NCBI RefSeq assembly: GCF_016741785.1
Contig: NZ_JAERRL010000013.1
Coordinates: 82,482 to 146,481, forward strand
DNA length: 64,000 nucleotides
Direction of reading: 5' to 3'
Source of the DNA: Streptomyces sp. 7-21
GTDB taxonomy: Bacteria; Actinomycetota; Actinomycetes; Streptomycetales; Streptomycetaceae
Positions 7,155 to 14,809 of the stretch are shown here, piece after piece. Positions within the stretch are counted from its first letter, which is position 1. Each line of letters starts with the position of its first letter. Under the pieces are notes generated by a model. It saw only the letters and a list, made by a program, of their open reading frames with translations. It had not been told where the DNA came from and did no database searches. The position numbers were made by a program, and so were the translations under genes.

Positions 7155-8761
7155 TGGGGTTCGCGCGCACGGGCGCGGTGGCCCTCACCGGCGTCGAGGG
7201 CGTCGTGGTGGAGGTCCAGGCCGACCTGGAGCCAGGGGTGGCGTCGTTCTCGCTGGTGGGCCTGGCCGACCGGTCGTTGAGCGAGAGCCGGGACCGGGTG
7301 CGGGCGGCGGTGGTCAACTCGGGGGCGGACTGGCCGCAGAAGAAGCTGACGGTCGGGCTGAGCCCGGCCTCCGTGCCCAAGGCGGGCAGCGGCTTCGACC
7401 TCGCGGTGGCCTGCGGGGTGCTGGCGGCAGCCGAGCGGATCGACCCCCGGTCCGTCGCGGACTTGGTGCTGGTGGGCGAGCTGTCACTGGACGGCCGGGT
7501 GCGGCCGGTGCGCGGGGTGCTACCCGCGGTGCTGGCGGCGGCCGACGCCGGGTACCGGCGGGTGGTGGTGCCGGAAGCGGCGGTGGCGGAGGCTGCCCTG
7601 GTACCGGAGATGACGGTGCTGGGCGTGCGGAGCCTGCGCCAGCTGATCGCCCTGCTCGCGGGCGAGCCCGTGCCGGAGGAGCCCGGGGAGCCGCCCGGGG
7701 AGGGGCCGCCGGGCGCGGCGTGGGGGCACCCGCAGCCGCCGGGGCTGTGCGGGCTGGCGGGCGCGGGCGGGCCCGAGCCCGACCTGGCGGACGTCGCGGG
7801 GCAGCACCTGGCCCGCAGGGCGCTGGAAGTCGCCGCGGCGGGACGCCACCACCTGCTGCTGCGGGGAGCCCCCGGCGCGGGCAAGACGATGCTGGCCGAG
7901 CGGCTGCCCGGTCTGCTGCCGCCGCTCACCCGTCAGGAGGCACTGGAGGTCACCGCCGTTCACTCGGTGGGGGGTTCGCTGCCGCCCGGCCGTCCGCTGA
8001 TCGACCGGGCGCCGTTCTGCGCCCCGCACCACTCGGCCTCGATGGCCGCCCTGATCGGCGGCGGCAGCGGCTTCCCTCGCCCCGGCGCGGTGTCCCTGGC
8101 GCACCACGGCGTGCTGTTCATCGACGAGGCGGCGGAGATGAGCGGCCCGGCGCTCGACGCGCTGCGGCAGCCGCTGGAGTCCGGGCAGGTGGTGGTCGCG
8201 CGGGCCGCCGGGATCCTGCGGATGCCCGCGCGCGTGCTGCTGGTGCTGGCCGCCAACCCCTGCCCGTGCGGGCGGCACGGTTCGCCCGGCGGCGAGTGCG
8301 AGTGCCTGCCGTCTGCCGTCCGGCGCTACCAGGCGCGGCTGTCGGGTCCGCTGCTGGACCGCGTGGACCTGCGGGTGCCGGTGGAGCCGGTGGGGCGCGC
8401 GGAGCTGCTGTCGCAGGGCGGGCGGGGCGAGCCGACGGCACGGGTGGCCGGCCGGGTGCGGCTCGCGCGCGAGCGCGCCGCCGCGCGGTACGCGGACACC
8501 CCCTGGCGGACGAACGGCGAGGTGCCGGGGCACGAGCTGCGCACGCGCTTCGCGCCGGCGCCCGGCGCGCTGCTGCGCGCGGAGCAGGATCTGGAGCGGG
8601 GCCTGCTGACCGCCCGGGGGCTTGACCGGGTGCTGCGCGTGGCCTGGACGGTGGCCGACCTGGCGGGACATGACCGCCCCACGGCCGAGGACGTCGACGC
8701 CGCGCTGGAGCTGCGCACGGGCGTGCGGAGGGGCGCCGGGATCGCCGGGAGCCTGCCGTGA
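7154..8761 (+). CDS. comM: YifB/ComM family Mg chelatase-like AAA ATPase
   Basis: The 535-residue protein has an N-terminal Lon-protease-like fold (VVEVQADLEPG, GLADRSLSESRDRVRAA, LTVGLSPASVPKAGSGFDL). The AAA+ ATPase follows, with Walker A GAPGAGKTML, Walker B GVLFIDEAAEM and HHSASMAALIGGG. NPCPCGRHG lies in the Mg-chelatase-like part. ComM homologues are hexameric helicases that promote branch migration in natural transformation. Its role in Streptomyces, not known to be naturally competent, is unclear. It overlaps yraN by ATGA and dprA by GTGA, a tight three-gene unit with the recombination mediator DprA. Confidence 0.95.
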   Translation: MGFARTGAVALTGVEGVVVEVQADLEPGVASFSLVGLADRSLSESRDRVRAAVVNSGADWPQKKLTVGLSPASVPKAGSGFDLAVACGVLAAAERIDPRSVADLVLVGELSLDGRVRPVRGVLPAVLAAADAGYRRVVVPEAAVAEAALVPEMTVLGVRSLRQLIALLAGEPVPEEPGEPPGEGPPGAAWGHPQPPGLCGLAGAGGPEPDLADVAGQHLARRALEVAAAGRHHLLLRGAPGAGKTMLAERLPGLLPPLTRQEALEVTAVHSVGGSLPPGRPLIDRAPFCAPHHSASMAALIGGGSGFPRPGAVSLAHHGVLFIDEAAEMSGPALDALRQPLESGQVVVARAAGILRMPARVLLVLAANPCPCGRHGSPGGECECLPSAVRRYQARLSGPLLDRVDLRVPVEPVGRAELLSQGGRGEPTARVAGRVRLARERAAARYADTPWRTNGEVPGHELRTRFAPAPGALLRAEQDLERGLLTARGLDRVLRVAWTVADLAGHDRPTAEDVDAALELRTGVRRGAGIAGSLP

Positions 8762-9891
8762 CCGCGCCGGAGACCCGGCGCGCGCGGGCGGCGCTGACGC
8801 GGGTCACCGAGCCGGGCGACGCGCACGTCGGGCGCTGGCTCGCCGAGCGCGGCCCGGTGGCGGCCTGGCGGGCGCTGTGCGAGGACGTCCGGCCGCCGGG
8901 GATCAGCGCCGAGCGGTGGGCGGGGCTGCGGCTGCGGGCAGCGGGGGCGCGGCCGGAGCGGGACCTGGAGGCGGTGGCGCGGCTCGGGGGCCGCCTGGTG
9001 TGCCCGGAGGACCACGAGTGGCCCAGCCAGCTCGACGACCTCGGCCCGCTCCGGCCCGTGGCCCTGTGGGTGCGGGGCGCCCGCTCGCTGCGGTTCACGG
9101 CCCTGCGCTCGGTCGCGGTGGTCGGCGCGCGGGCGTGCACGGACTACGGCGCGCACGTGGCGGCGGATCTGGGCGCGGGGCTGGCGGGGCGCGGCTGGAC
9201 GGTGGTCTCGGGGGCGGCGTACGGCGTGGACGGGGCAGCGCACCGGGGAGCACTCGCGGCCGGGGGTGTGACGGTGGCGGTGCTGGCCTGCGGCGTGGAC
9301 ACGGGCTATCCGGCGCGCCACCGGGAGCTGCTGCGCCGTGTCGCCGAGCACGGCCTGGTGGCAACGGAGCTGCCGCCGGGCGCGCGGCCGACGCGCGGCC
9401 GGTTCGTGCAGCGCAACCGCGTCATCGCCGCGCTGACGCGGGGCACGGTGGTGGTGGAGGCGGCGGCGCGCAGCGGGTCGCTGATCACCGCGCGCCAGGC
9501 CCGGCGGCTGGGCCGGCACGTCATGGCGGTGCCGGGCCCGGTGACCTCCGGGCTGTCGGCGGGGGCGCACGGGCTGCTGCGGGAGGACGCGGTGCTGGTG
9601 GCGGACGCCGGCCAGGTGGCCGAGGTGGCGGGCGCCATGGGTGAGCTGGCCGACGAGGAGGCTTCGCCGGTGGTGGCACGGGACCTGCTGCCGCCCCCGG
9701 CCGCCGCGGTGCTCGACGCGCTGCCCGCCTCGGGCACGGCGAGCGCGGAGCAGGTGGCGTGCGACGCGTGCACCAGCCCGGAAGCCGCCGAGGCCCGGCT
9801 GCACGAGCTGACCGCCCTCGGGTTCGTCGAACGCGTGGGCGAGCACTGGCAGTTGCGTCGCGCGACACTCCCGGCTGCGCCCCTGGCATAA
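8758..9891 (+). CDS. dprA: DNA-processing protein DprA
   Basis: DprA loads RecA on incoming single-stranded DNA in competent bacteria. The 377-residue product has the Rossmann core VVGARACTDYG, then VVSGAAYGVDGAAHRGAL and the TELPPGARPTRGRFVQRNR segment. A C-terminal winged-helix-like region follows about residue 300 (AEQVACDACTSPEAAEARLHEL). The GTG start at 8758 overlaps the comM stop by four bases. A 150-bp gap separates it from whiG on the same strand. Confidence 0.95.
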   Translation: MTAPETRRARAALTRVTEPGDAHVGRWLAERGPVAAWRALCEDVRPPGISAERWAGLRLRAAGARPERDLEAVARLGGRLVCPEDHEWPSQLDDLGPLRPVALWVRGARSLRFTALRSVAVVGARACTDYGAHVAADLGAGLAGRGWTVVSGAAYGVDGAAHRGALAAGGVTVAVLACGVDTGYPARHRELLRRVAEHGLVATELPPGARPTRGRFVQRNRVIAALTRGTVVVEAAARSGSLITARQARRLGRHVMAVPGPVTSGLSAGAHGLLREDAVLVADAGQVAEVAGAMGELADEEASPVVARDLLPPPAAAVLDALPASGTASAEQVACDACTSPEAAEARLHELTALGFVERVGEHWQLRRATLPAAPLA

Positions 9892-9919
9892 CACCGCGGT
9901 GCGGCAAGCGGAACGTATC

Positions 9920-9950
9920 TGCGCATGACGGGGTGCTCGCCACATGCGCA
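9920..9950. promoter_or_regulatory. Inverted repeat and possible BldD half-site upstream of whiG
   Basis: Between dprA and whiG an exact 8-bp inverted repeat TGCGCATG/CATGCGCA (9920-9927 and 9943-9950) surrounds 15 nt. At 9964-9971 GTCACGCT matches the NTNACNC(A/T) half of the published BldD consensus, and S. coelicolor whiG is a known BldD target. The second BldD half-site is poor here. It could be an operator or a weak dprA terminator. Confidence 0.35.
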
Positions 9951-10041
9951 CCGCGACACTACAGTCACGCTACGCTCACAGGGTTCTGGCACCAGAACCG
10001 CACGACTCGCACGCCCCTGGCAGAACGGCTTCAGACGACGC

Positions 10042-10884
10042 ATGCCAACGCACTCCCCCGGGCCTCCGCACGCGGCTCCCGCAGCACCGGCCGCGGCGGA
10101 GGGCGCCTCGGTTCCCGCCCCGCCGACCTCGCTCGACGAGCTGTGGCACTCCTACAAGAGCACGGGCGACGAGCGGCTGCGCGAGCAGCTCATCCTGCAC
10201 TACTCCCCGCTCGTCAAGTACGTGGCGGGCCGGGTGAGCGTGGGACTGCCGCCCAACGTGGACCAGGCGGACTTCGTCTCGTCCGGGGTGTTCGGCCTCA
10301 TCGACGCGATCGAGAAGTTCGACCCCGACCGTTCGATCAAGTTCGAGACCTACGCGATCACCCGGATCCGCGGCGCCATGATCGACGAGCTGCGTGCGCT
10401 GGACTGGATCCCGCGCTCGGTGCGGCAGAAGGCCAGGGCCTTCGAGCGCGCCTACGCCACGCTGGAGTCCTCGCTGCGCCGCACCCCCTCCGAGGCCGAG
10501 GTGGCCCAGGAGATGGGCATCACCCTGGAGGAGCTGCACAGCGTCTTCAGCCAGCTGTCGCTGGCGAACGTGGTGGCCCTGGAGGAGCTGCTGCACGCCG
10601 GCGGCGAGGGCGGGGACCGGCTGAGCCTGATGGACACCCTGGAGGACACGGCCGCGGACAACCCCGTCGAGGTGGCCGAGGACCGCGAGCTGCGCCGGCT
10701 GCTGGCGCGCGCCGTCAACACCCTCCCCGACCGGGAGAAGACCGTGGTGACGCTCTACTACTACGAAGGGCTGACCCTGGCCGAGATCGGGGAGGTCCTC
10801 GGCGTCACCGAGAGCCGTGTCAGCCAGATCCACAGCAAGTCGGTCCTCCAGCTCCGCGCCAAGCTGGCCGACATCCACGGCTGA
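10042..10884 (+). CDS. whiG: Sporulation RNA polymerase sigma factor WhiG (FliA family)
   Basis: WhiG commits Streptomyces aerial hyphae to sporulation by transcribing whiH and whiI. The 280-residue product matches the length of S. coelicolor WhiG. Region 2 is seen in LILHYSPLVKYVAGRV, GLIDAIEKFDPDRSIKFETYA and ITRIRGAMIDELRALDW; region 3 in EVAQEMGITLEELHSVFSQLS; region 4 in TLYYYEGLTLAEIGEVLGV and TESRVSQIHSKSV. I start at the ATG at 10042 (MPTHSPGPPH); an upstream in-frame ATG at 9925 would add 39 unlike residues. It ends 3 bp from the convergent M23 peptidase gene. Confidence 0.97.
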   Translation: MPTHSPGPPHAAPAAPAAAEGASVPAPPTSLDELWHSYKSTGDERLREQLILHYSPLVKYVAGRVSVGLPPNVDQADFVSSGVFGLIDAIEKFDPDRSIKFETYAITRIRGAMIDELRALDWIPRSVRQKARAFERAYATLESSLRRTPSEAEVAQEMGITLEELHSVFSQLSLANVVALEELLHAGGEGGDRLSLMDTLEDTAADNPVEVAEDRELRRLLARAVNTLPDREKTVVTLYYYEGLTLAEIGEVLGVTESRVSQIHSKSVLQLRAKLADIHG

Positions 10885-10887
10885 CCG

Positions 10888-11451
10888 TCAGCCGGGCTCG
10901 GGCACCCCGGTCACCGGCAGCAGCCGCACGTCCCGGCCCCGCGCCGGCCCCAGCGGCAGCAGGCTGAGCGGGTCGTGGTACCCCTCGCCGCGGCGCAGCC
11001 CGAGGTGGAGGCAGGGCACCGGGCAGTGGTACGCGTCCGGGCCCAGTGTGCCCAGGCGCTGGCCCGCCCGCACCCGCTCTCCCTCGGTCACCTGGGGCAG
11101 CACCGGCTCGTAGGTAACGCGCAGCGGCGGCTCGCCCGTGCCGGGAAGCTCCACGGAGACCACCCCGCGCCCGGCGACCTCGCCGGCGAACACGACGGTG
11201 CCCGCCGCGACGGCGCGCACGGGGGCGCCGCGCGCCGCGGCCAGGTCCACGCCCCGGTGGCCCGCGGCCCACGGCGCCGCGGGCGCCTCGAAGCCGCGCG
11301 CGACGAGCGGCCGCCCGCCGCCGCTTCCGGCGACGGGCCACTGGCCCTCCTGCTGGTCCCGCTGCCCGGCAGCGGGCGCGGTCAGCAGGGCGGCGGAGAG
11401 CAGGACGGGCGCGAGGAACTGCCCAGTCAGTGCGAGCACGGTGGTCGTCAT
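10888..11451 (-). CDS. Secreted M23 (LytM/peptidoglycan endopeptidase) family protein
   Basis: The protein starts with a hydrophobic signal sequence (MTTTVLALTGQFLAPVLLSA, cleavage near TAPAAG). A duplicated-hybrid fold M23 domain follows, with HRGVDLAA (HxxxD zinc ligands) and GTVVFAGEVAGRGVVSVE. The last zinc motif, normally HxH, reads CLHLGL, so the first His is Cys. I recall the same Cys in Streptomyces homologues; activity is therefore uncertain. The ATG at 11451 begins the signal peptide; an upstream TTG at 11511 is less likely. It lies directly after the DUF2469 gene on the same strand and converges on whiG. Confidence 0.85.
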   Translation of the reverse strand: MTTTVLALTGQFLAPVLLSAALLTAPAAGQRDQQEGQWPVAGSGGGRPLVARGFEAPAAPWAAGHRGVDLAAARGAPVRAVAAGTVVFAGEVAGRGVVSVELPGTGEPPLRVTYEPVLPQVTEGERVRAGQRLGTLGPDAYHCPVPCLHLGLRRGEGYHDPLSLLPLGPARGRDVRLLPVTGVPEPG

Positions 11452-11502
11452 GGCCAGCAGCCTGCCGGGCCGGCGGCCCCCGCGGGACCCGGGGCACGCA
11501 TC

Positions 11503-11511
11503 TGTGGACAA
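11503..11511 (-). promoter_or_regulatory. DnaA-box sequence TTGTCCACA upstream of the M23 gene
   Basis: An exact match to the Streptomyces DnaA-box consensus on the minus strand. It is part of an 11-bp sequence (11502-11512) that occurs inverted at 6715-6725. A single box this far from an origin need not bind DnaA in the cell; its interest is its position at the edge of an apparently inverted block. Confidence 0.4.
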
Positions 11512-11553
11512 CCTGGCGCCCGGCGGAACGCCGGTCCCCCGTCCGGGTGAGGT

Positions 11554-11889
11554 TCAGCCGGTGCGGCCGCTCCCGAAGCCGGAGTCCTCGGGCAGGTCGA
11601 GTTCGCTGCGGTTCAGCTCCTCAATGTTCACGTCCTTGAACGTGAGCACGCGCACCTGCTTGACGAAGCGGGCCGGCCGGTACATGTCCCACACCCAGGC
11701 ATCCGCCATGGACACCTCGAAGAAGACTTCCCCCTGCACCGAGTGGACCTGCATCTCGTAGTCGTTGGTGAGATAGAAACGCCGCTCGGTCTCGATCACA
11801 TACGTGAACAGCCCGACCACGTCCCGGTACTCCCGGTAGAGCTTCAGCTCCATCTCGGTCTCGTACTTCTCGAGGTCTTCGGCGCTCAT
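11554..11889 (-). CDS. DUF2469 family conserved actinobacterial protein
   Basis: A 111-residue acidic protein beginning MSAEDLEKYETEMELKLYRE, followed by YRDVVGLFTYVIETERRFYL and a C-terminus rich in Asp, Ser and Gly. The family is strongly conserved in Actinobacteria next to the signal peptidase or yraN genes, and its function is unknown. AGGGGA 8 nt before the ATG is a good ribosome site. Only 13 bp separate it from the fourth signal peptidase gene, so it is probably the last gene of that transcript. Confidence 0.9.
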   Translation of the reverse strand: MSAEDLEKYETEMELKLYREYRDVVGLFTYVIETERRFYLTNDYEMQVHSVQGEVFFEVSMADAWVWDMYRPARFVKQVRVLTFKDVNIEELNRSELDLPEDSGFGSGRTG

Positions 11890-11902
11890 GGCGTGATCCC
11901 CT

Positions 11903-12667
11903 TCAGCCGTGCGTTCCCTCATTGTGCGCCACCCGCGACGCCCGCACTGCGCGGCGGTCCCTGCGGGCGGCACGCCAGCGGGCGCAGGGGCCGTACAGCC
12001 CGGCGCCGAAGACCAGCACCGCTCCCCCGGCCACCGCCAGCACCAGCGGCCCCAGCGGGCCCCGCTCAGAGATCCCGCCCGGCAGCCCGGCGAAGCCCTC
12101 CGGGCGCTCCAGCAGCCCCGCACGGCCCAGCGGCCAGGCGACGGCCTCCACCCGCGCCGACACCGCCCCGCGCGGCACGCTGCCGCCGCCGGAGCCGTCC
12201 AGCATGCTGCGGGAGTCCAGCGAGTCCCCGCGGTGGTCGCCGAGCAGGAACAGCTCCCCCTCGGGCACCACCGACTCGAACTCCTGCGTGGCACGGCCGG
12301 ACTCGGCGTCCAGGTACGCCTCCGTCACCGGTTCGCCATTGACCGTGATCCGGCCCCGCCCGTCACAGCACGCCACCGTGTCGCCGCCGACGCCGACGAC
12401 ACGCTTGATCATGGTGGCGTCACCCCAGTCGGGGTCCTCGAAGACCACGACGTCCCCGCGCCGTACCTCGTCGCCGCCGATGCGCTCGGCCAGCACCCGG
12501 TCGCCCGCCGCGACCGTCGGCGCCATGGAGTTCGTGGGCACCGCGAACGGCTGGTACAGCAGCGCCGTCACCGCGAAGCCGCCGAAGAAGAGCACGAATC
12601 CCACCGCCATGACGACCCCGGACAGCACCCTGCCGCGCCGCGACCCGGCGGCCGGCGCTCCGCTCAT
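11903..12667 (-). CDS. sipZ: Type I signal peptidase (fourth Sip paralogue, SipZ position)
   Basis: A 254-residue membrane protease that cleaves signal peptides of exported proteins at the outer face. The N-terminal anchor (VVMAVGFVLFFGGFAVTALL) is followed by the catalytic Ser in VPTNSMAP and the catalytic Lys in MIKRVVGVGGD. GDHRGDSLDSR (box E) follows. A second hydrophobic segment near the C-terminus (VLAVAGGAVLVFGAGLYG) with a basic tail suggests a C-terminal anchor. The ATG at 12667 has GGGAGGGGGCGCC before it. The symbol follows the S. lividans order sipW-X-Y-Z and is positional. Confidence 0.92.
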   Translation of the reverse strand: MSGAPAAGSRRGRVLSGVVMAVGFVLFFGGFAVTALLYQPFAVPTNSMAPTVAAGDRVLAERIGGDEVRRGDVVVFEDPDWGDATMIKRVVGVGGDTVACCDGRGRITVNGEPVTEAYLDAESGRATQEFESVVPEGELFLLGDHRGDSLDSRSMLDGSGGGSVPRGAVSARVEAVAWPLGRAGLLERPEGFAGLPGGISERGPLGPLVLAVAGGAVLVFGAGLYGPCARWRAARRDRRAVRASRVAHNEGTHG

Positions 12668-12738
12668 GGCGCCCCCTCCCGCTCCCGAGGTGATCACGGT
12701 GACCACCCCGTGACCCTACCCAGCGGAAGGGCCGCAGG

Positions 12739-13842
12739 TCAGCCCCTGGCGTCCGCTTCGGCCACCTCGGCGGCCGCGGCACGCTCCTGGGGCTCCCCCT
12801 GCTCGAGGCGCCGCAGCAGCCGCCGCCGGCGCCACAGCACCAGCGGCAGGGCGCCGGCGAGGCCCAGCGCGGCCGGCGCGGCGGAACTCAGCGAGTCGTA
12901 GCCGCCGGGCACGGAAAGCGTCGACCACCGCGACACCGGCCAGGCGATCACGATGGCGCGCCCCACCACGTCGTCCTCGGACACCGTCCCCTGGTACGGG
13001 AGGTTCTGGTGGTAGCGGGAGTCGAGCGAGTCCTGCCGGTGGTCGCCCATGACCCACAGCCGTCCCTCGGGCACGGTGATGGGCCCGAACGGCCGGTCAC
13101 CGCAGGGGGTGTTTCCCGGGTAGAGGTACTCGCTCTCGTCGAGCGGCAAGCCGTTGACCAGGACCGGGCCGTTCTCCTTGCACTCCACGGTGTCCCCGCC
13201 CACCGCGATGACGCGCTTGATCAGGTCCTGCTCCTCGGAGGACGGCATCAGCCCGATCTTGCTGAGCACGTCCTGCACCGCGGCGCCGAAGCCGCCCGAG
13301 CCCCCGGTTCCCTCGCCGAGCCAGCCCCCGGGGTCCTCGAAGACGATGACGTCCCCGCGCTCCGGCTCCCAGCCGAACCACGGGGTGAGCTTGTCCACCA
13401 GCACCCGGTCGCCGCGCTGGAGCGTGTTCTGCATCGAGTCGGAGGGAATCGAGAACGCCTGCACCAGGAACGTCTTGATCAGCAGTGCCAGGACGACCGC
13501 GACGCCGATGAGGACCGGCAGCTCTTTCCAGAACGACCGGGGCTTCTTCTTGCTCGTGCCACGGCCGCCGCCGTCCTCCTGGCTGTCCTCCTGGCCGTCC
13601 TCCTGCTGGTTCCCCTGCGGGTCGCCGCCGCTCCCGTCGCGAGGAGGCTCCGGCTCACCGGTCCCCTCGCTCCCCGGGCCGCCCGGTGCCGCCGCGCCGC
13701 CGTCCGCGGCCCGGCCGGCGCCGCCGGCCCCCGGAGCGCCGCCAGTGCCGGGGGAACCGCCCGTGGCCTCGCCGCCATGGGGAAGGCGCTCCTCGTCCGG
13801 CTCTCCCGATCCGGACCGCGCGCCGACCGCTACATCCCCCAC
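12739..13842 (-). CDS. sipY: Type I signal peptidase (third Sip paralogue, SipY position)
   Basis: The product has about 95 N-terminal residues of low complexity (Gly, Pro, Asp and Glu repeats such as GNQQEDGQEDSQEDGG) on the inside. A membrane anchor follows (LIGVAVVLALLIKTFLVQAF), then catalytic IPSDSMQNTL and Lys in DLIKRVIAVGGD, box GDHRQDSLDSRYH, and a C-terminal hydrophobic segment with a basic tail. I use the second of two close GTG codons (13842), because GAGGA lies 7 nt before it. Its first 188 nt overlap the end of the preceding Sip gene in another frame, and 62 nt are identical to that gene. Confidence 0.9.
   Translation of the reverse strand: MGDVAVGARSGSGEPDEERLPHGGEATGGSPGTGGAPGAGGAGRAADGGAAAPGGPGSEGTGEPEPPRDGSGGDPQGNQQEDGQEDSQEDGGGRGTSKKKPRSFWKELPVLIGVAVVLALLIKTFLVQAFSIPSDSMQNTLQRGDRVLVDKLTPWFGWEPERGDVIVFEDPGGWLGEGTGGSGGFGAAVQDVLSKIGLMPSSEEQDLIKRVIAVGGDTVECKENGPVLVNGLPLDESEYLYPGNTPCGDRPFGPITVPEGRLWVMGDHRQDSLDSRYHQNLPYQGTVSEDDVVGRAIVIAWPVSRWSTLSVPGGYDSLSSAAPAALGLAGALPLVLWRRRRLLRRLEQGEPQERAAAAEVAEADARG
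13349..13410 (-). repeat. 62-bp identical tract shared by two Sip genes (copy 1)
   Basis: These 62 bases are identical, including third codon positions, to 14460-14521. Both encode the stretch from DRVLVDKL to the start of the ERGDV segment just after the catalytic Ser. Flanking sequence diverges at once, which suggests recent gene conversion between the tandem paralogues. Confidence 0.9.
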
Positions 13843-14809
13843 GCTCACTCCTCACACCGCGCTTCGGCCTGCCCCCGATCCGCAGCAGGCTCATTACTCC
13901 CATAACGACTGGGAGTTCCACAGGAATCGGGAGTACCGCTATTTCCTTCTCCCCGGTCACCCCCTCGGCGCCAGCCCGCGGCGCGCCGGGGTCGGGCACG
14001 GCGGCGAACACCTCCGCGTCGTCCAGCGTCTGCCAGTGACTGAACGGCCAGGCCACGGCGACCGCCCGGCCCAGGACGTTGCCCACCGGCACCGTACCGT
14101 GATGCGGATCGTTCAGGTGATACCGGGAGTCGGCCGAATTCGACCGGTGGTCCCCCATCACGAAGATCCGTCCCTCGGGCACCGTCACCTCGAACTCGAT
14201 CCGCGACGGCGGGTTCCCGGGGTACAGGTAGGGCTCGTTCAGCGGGTGGCCGTTGACCGTCACCCGTCCCTCGTCGTCACAGCAGGCCACCGTGTCGCCG
14301 CCGACGCCGATCACACGCTTGATGAGGTCCTGGTGGTCGTCGTCGGGCAGCAGCCCGGTCCACGACAGGAAGTCCATCACCGGGCCGATGACCGGCGGAC
14401 CGGAGCCGTCCGTCTGCTGCTCGGGCGTGAGCCACCCGCCGGGATCCTCGAAGACGACCACGTCCCCGCGCTCCGGCTCCCAGCCGAACCACGGGGTGAG
14501 CTTGTCCACCAGCACCCGGTCATCGATGCGGATCGTCTCCTCCATCGAGCCGGAGGGGATGACGAACGCCTGTACCAGAAACGTTTTGAGCCCCAGGGCG
14601 ATCAGCAGCGCCACGCCGATCAGGAGGGGAACCTCGCGCGTGGCGCGGAGCCGCTTGCGCCGCTTGATCCGCTTCGCCGCACGCCGCCGGTCCGCCCGGC
14701 CCTCACCCGGGCCCCGCAGCGTCTGACGCGGCTCGGCCGGCTGCTCCGGCCGGTGGCCCTTGGGCGCGGCGTGGCGGCTCGCCGCTCCCCGCTGTCCCCG
14801 TCTACCCAT
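13655..14809 (-). CDS. sipX: Type I signal peptidase (second Sip paralogue, SipX position)
   Basis: The 384-residue reading frame has a very basic N-terminus (RRRAAKRIKRRKRLRATRE), an anchor (LLIGVALLIALGLKTFLVQAF), the catalytic Ser in IPSGSMEETI, Lys in DLIKRVIGVGGD and GDHRSNSADSR. A segment ELPVVMGVMSLLRIGG near residue 300 may be a C-terminal anchor. After it comes an Arg/Gly-rich tail that overlaps the next Sip gene by 188 nt in a different frame. The ATG lies inside the stop of the preceding Sip gene (8-nt overlap), implying coupled translation. Confidence 0.9.
   Translation of the reverse strand: MGRRGQRGAASRHAAPKGHRPEQPAEPRQTLRGPGEGRADRRRAAKRIKRRKRLRATREVPLLIGVALLIALGLKTFLVQAFVIPSGSMEETIRIDDRVLVDKLTPWFGWEPERGDVVVFEDPGGWLTPEQQTDGSGPPVIGPVMDFLSWTGLLPDDDHQDLIKRVIGVGGDTVACCDDEGRVTVNGHPLNEPYLYPGNPPSRIEFEVTVPEGRIFVMGDHRSNSADSRYHLNDPHHGTVPVGNVLGRAVAVAWPFSHWQTLDDAEVFAAVPDPGAPRAGAEGVTGEKEIAVLPIPVELPVVMGVMSLLRIGGRPKRGVRSERGGCSGRRAVRIGRAGRGAPSPWRRGHGRFPRHWRRSGGRRRRPGRGRRRGGTGRPGERGDR
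14460..14521 (-). repeat. 62-bp identical tract shared by two Sip genes (copy 2)
   Basis: Second copy of the tract at 13349-13410, in the same orientation and reading frame of the paralogue. The spacing between copies is 1111 bp. Slippage or recombination between them would fuse the two genes in frame. Confidence 0.9.

Noticed and set aside
6402..11553. Mobile element explanation for the rearranged block
   Set aside because: No transposase, integrase, long terminal repeats or target duplication; all genes are core Streptomyces genes with normal composition.
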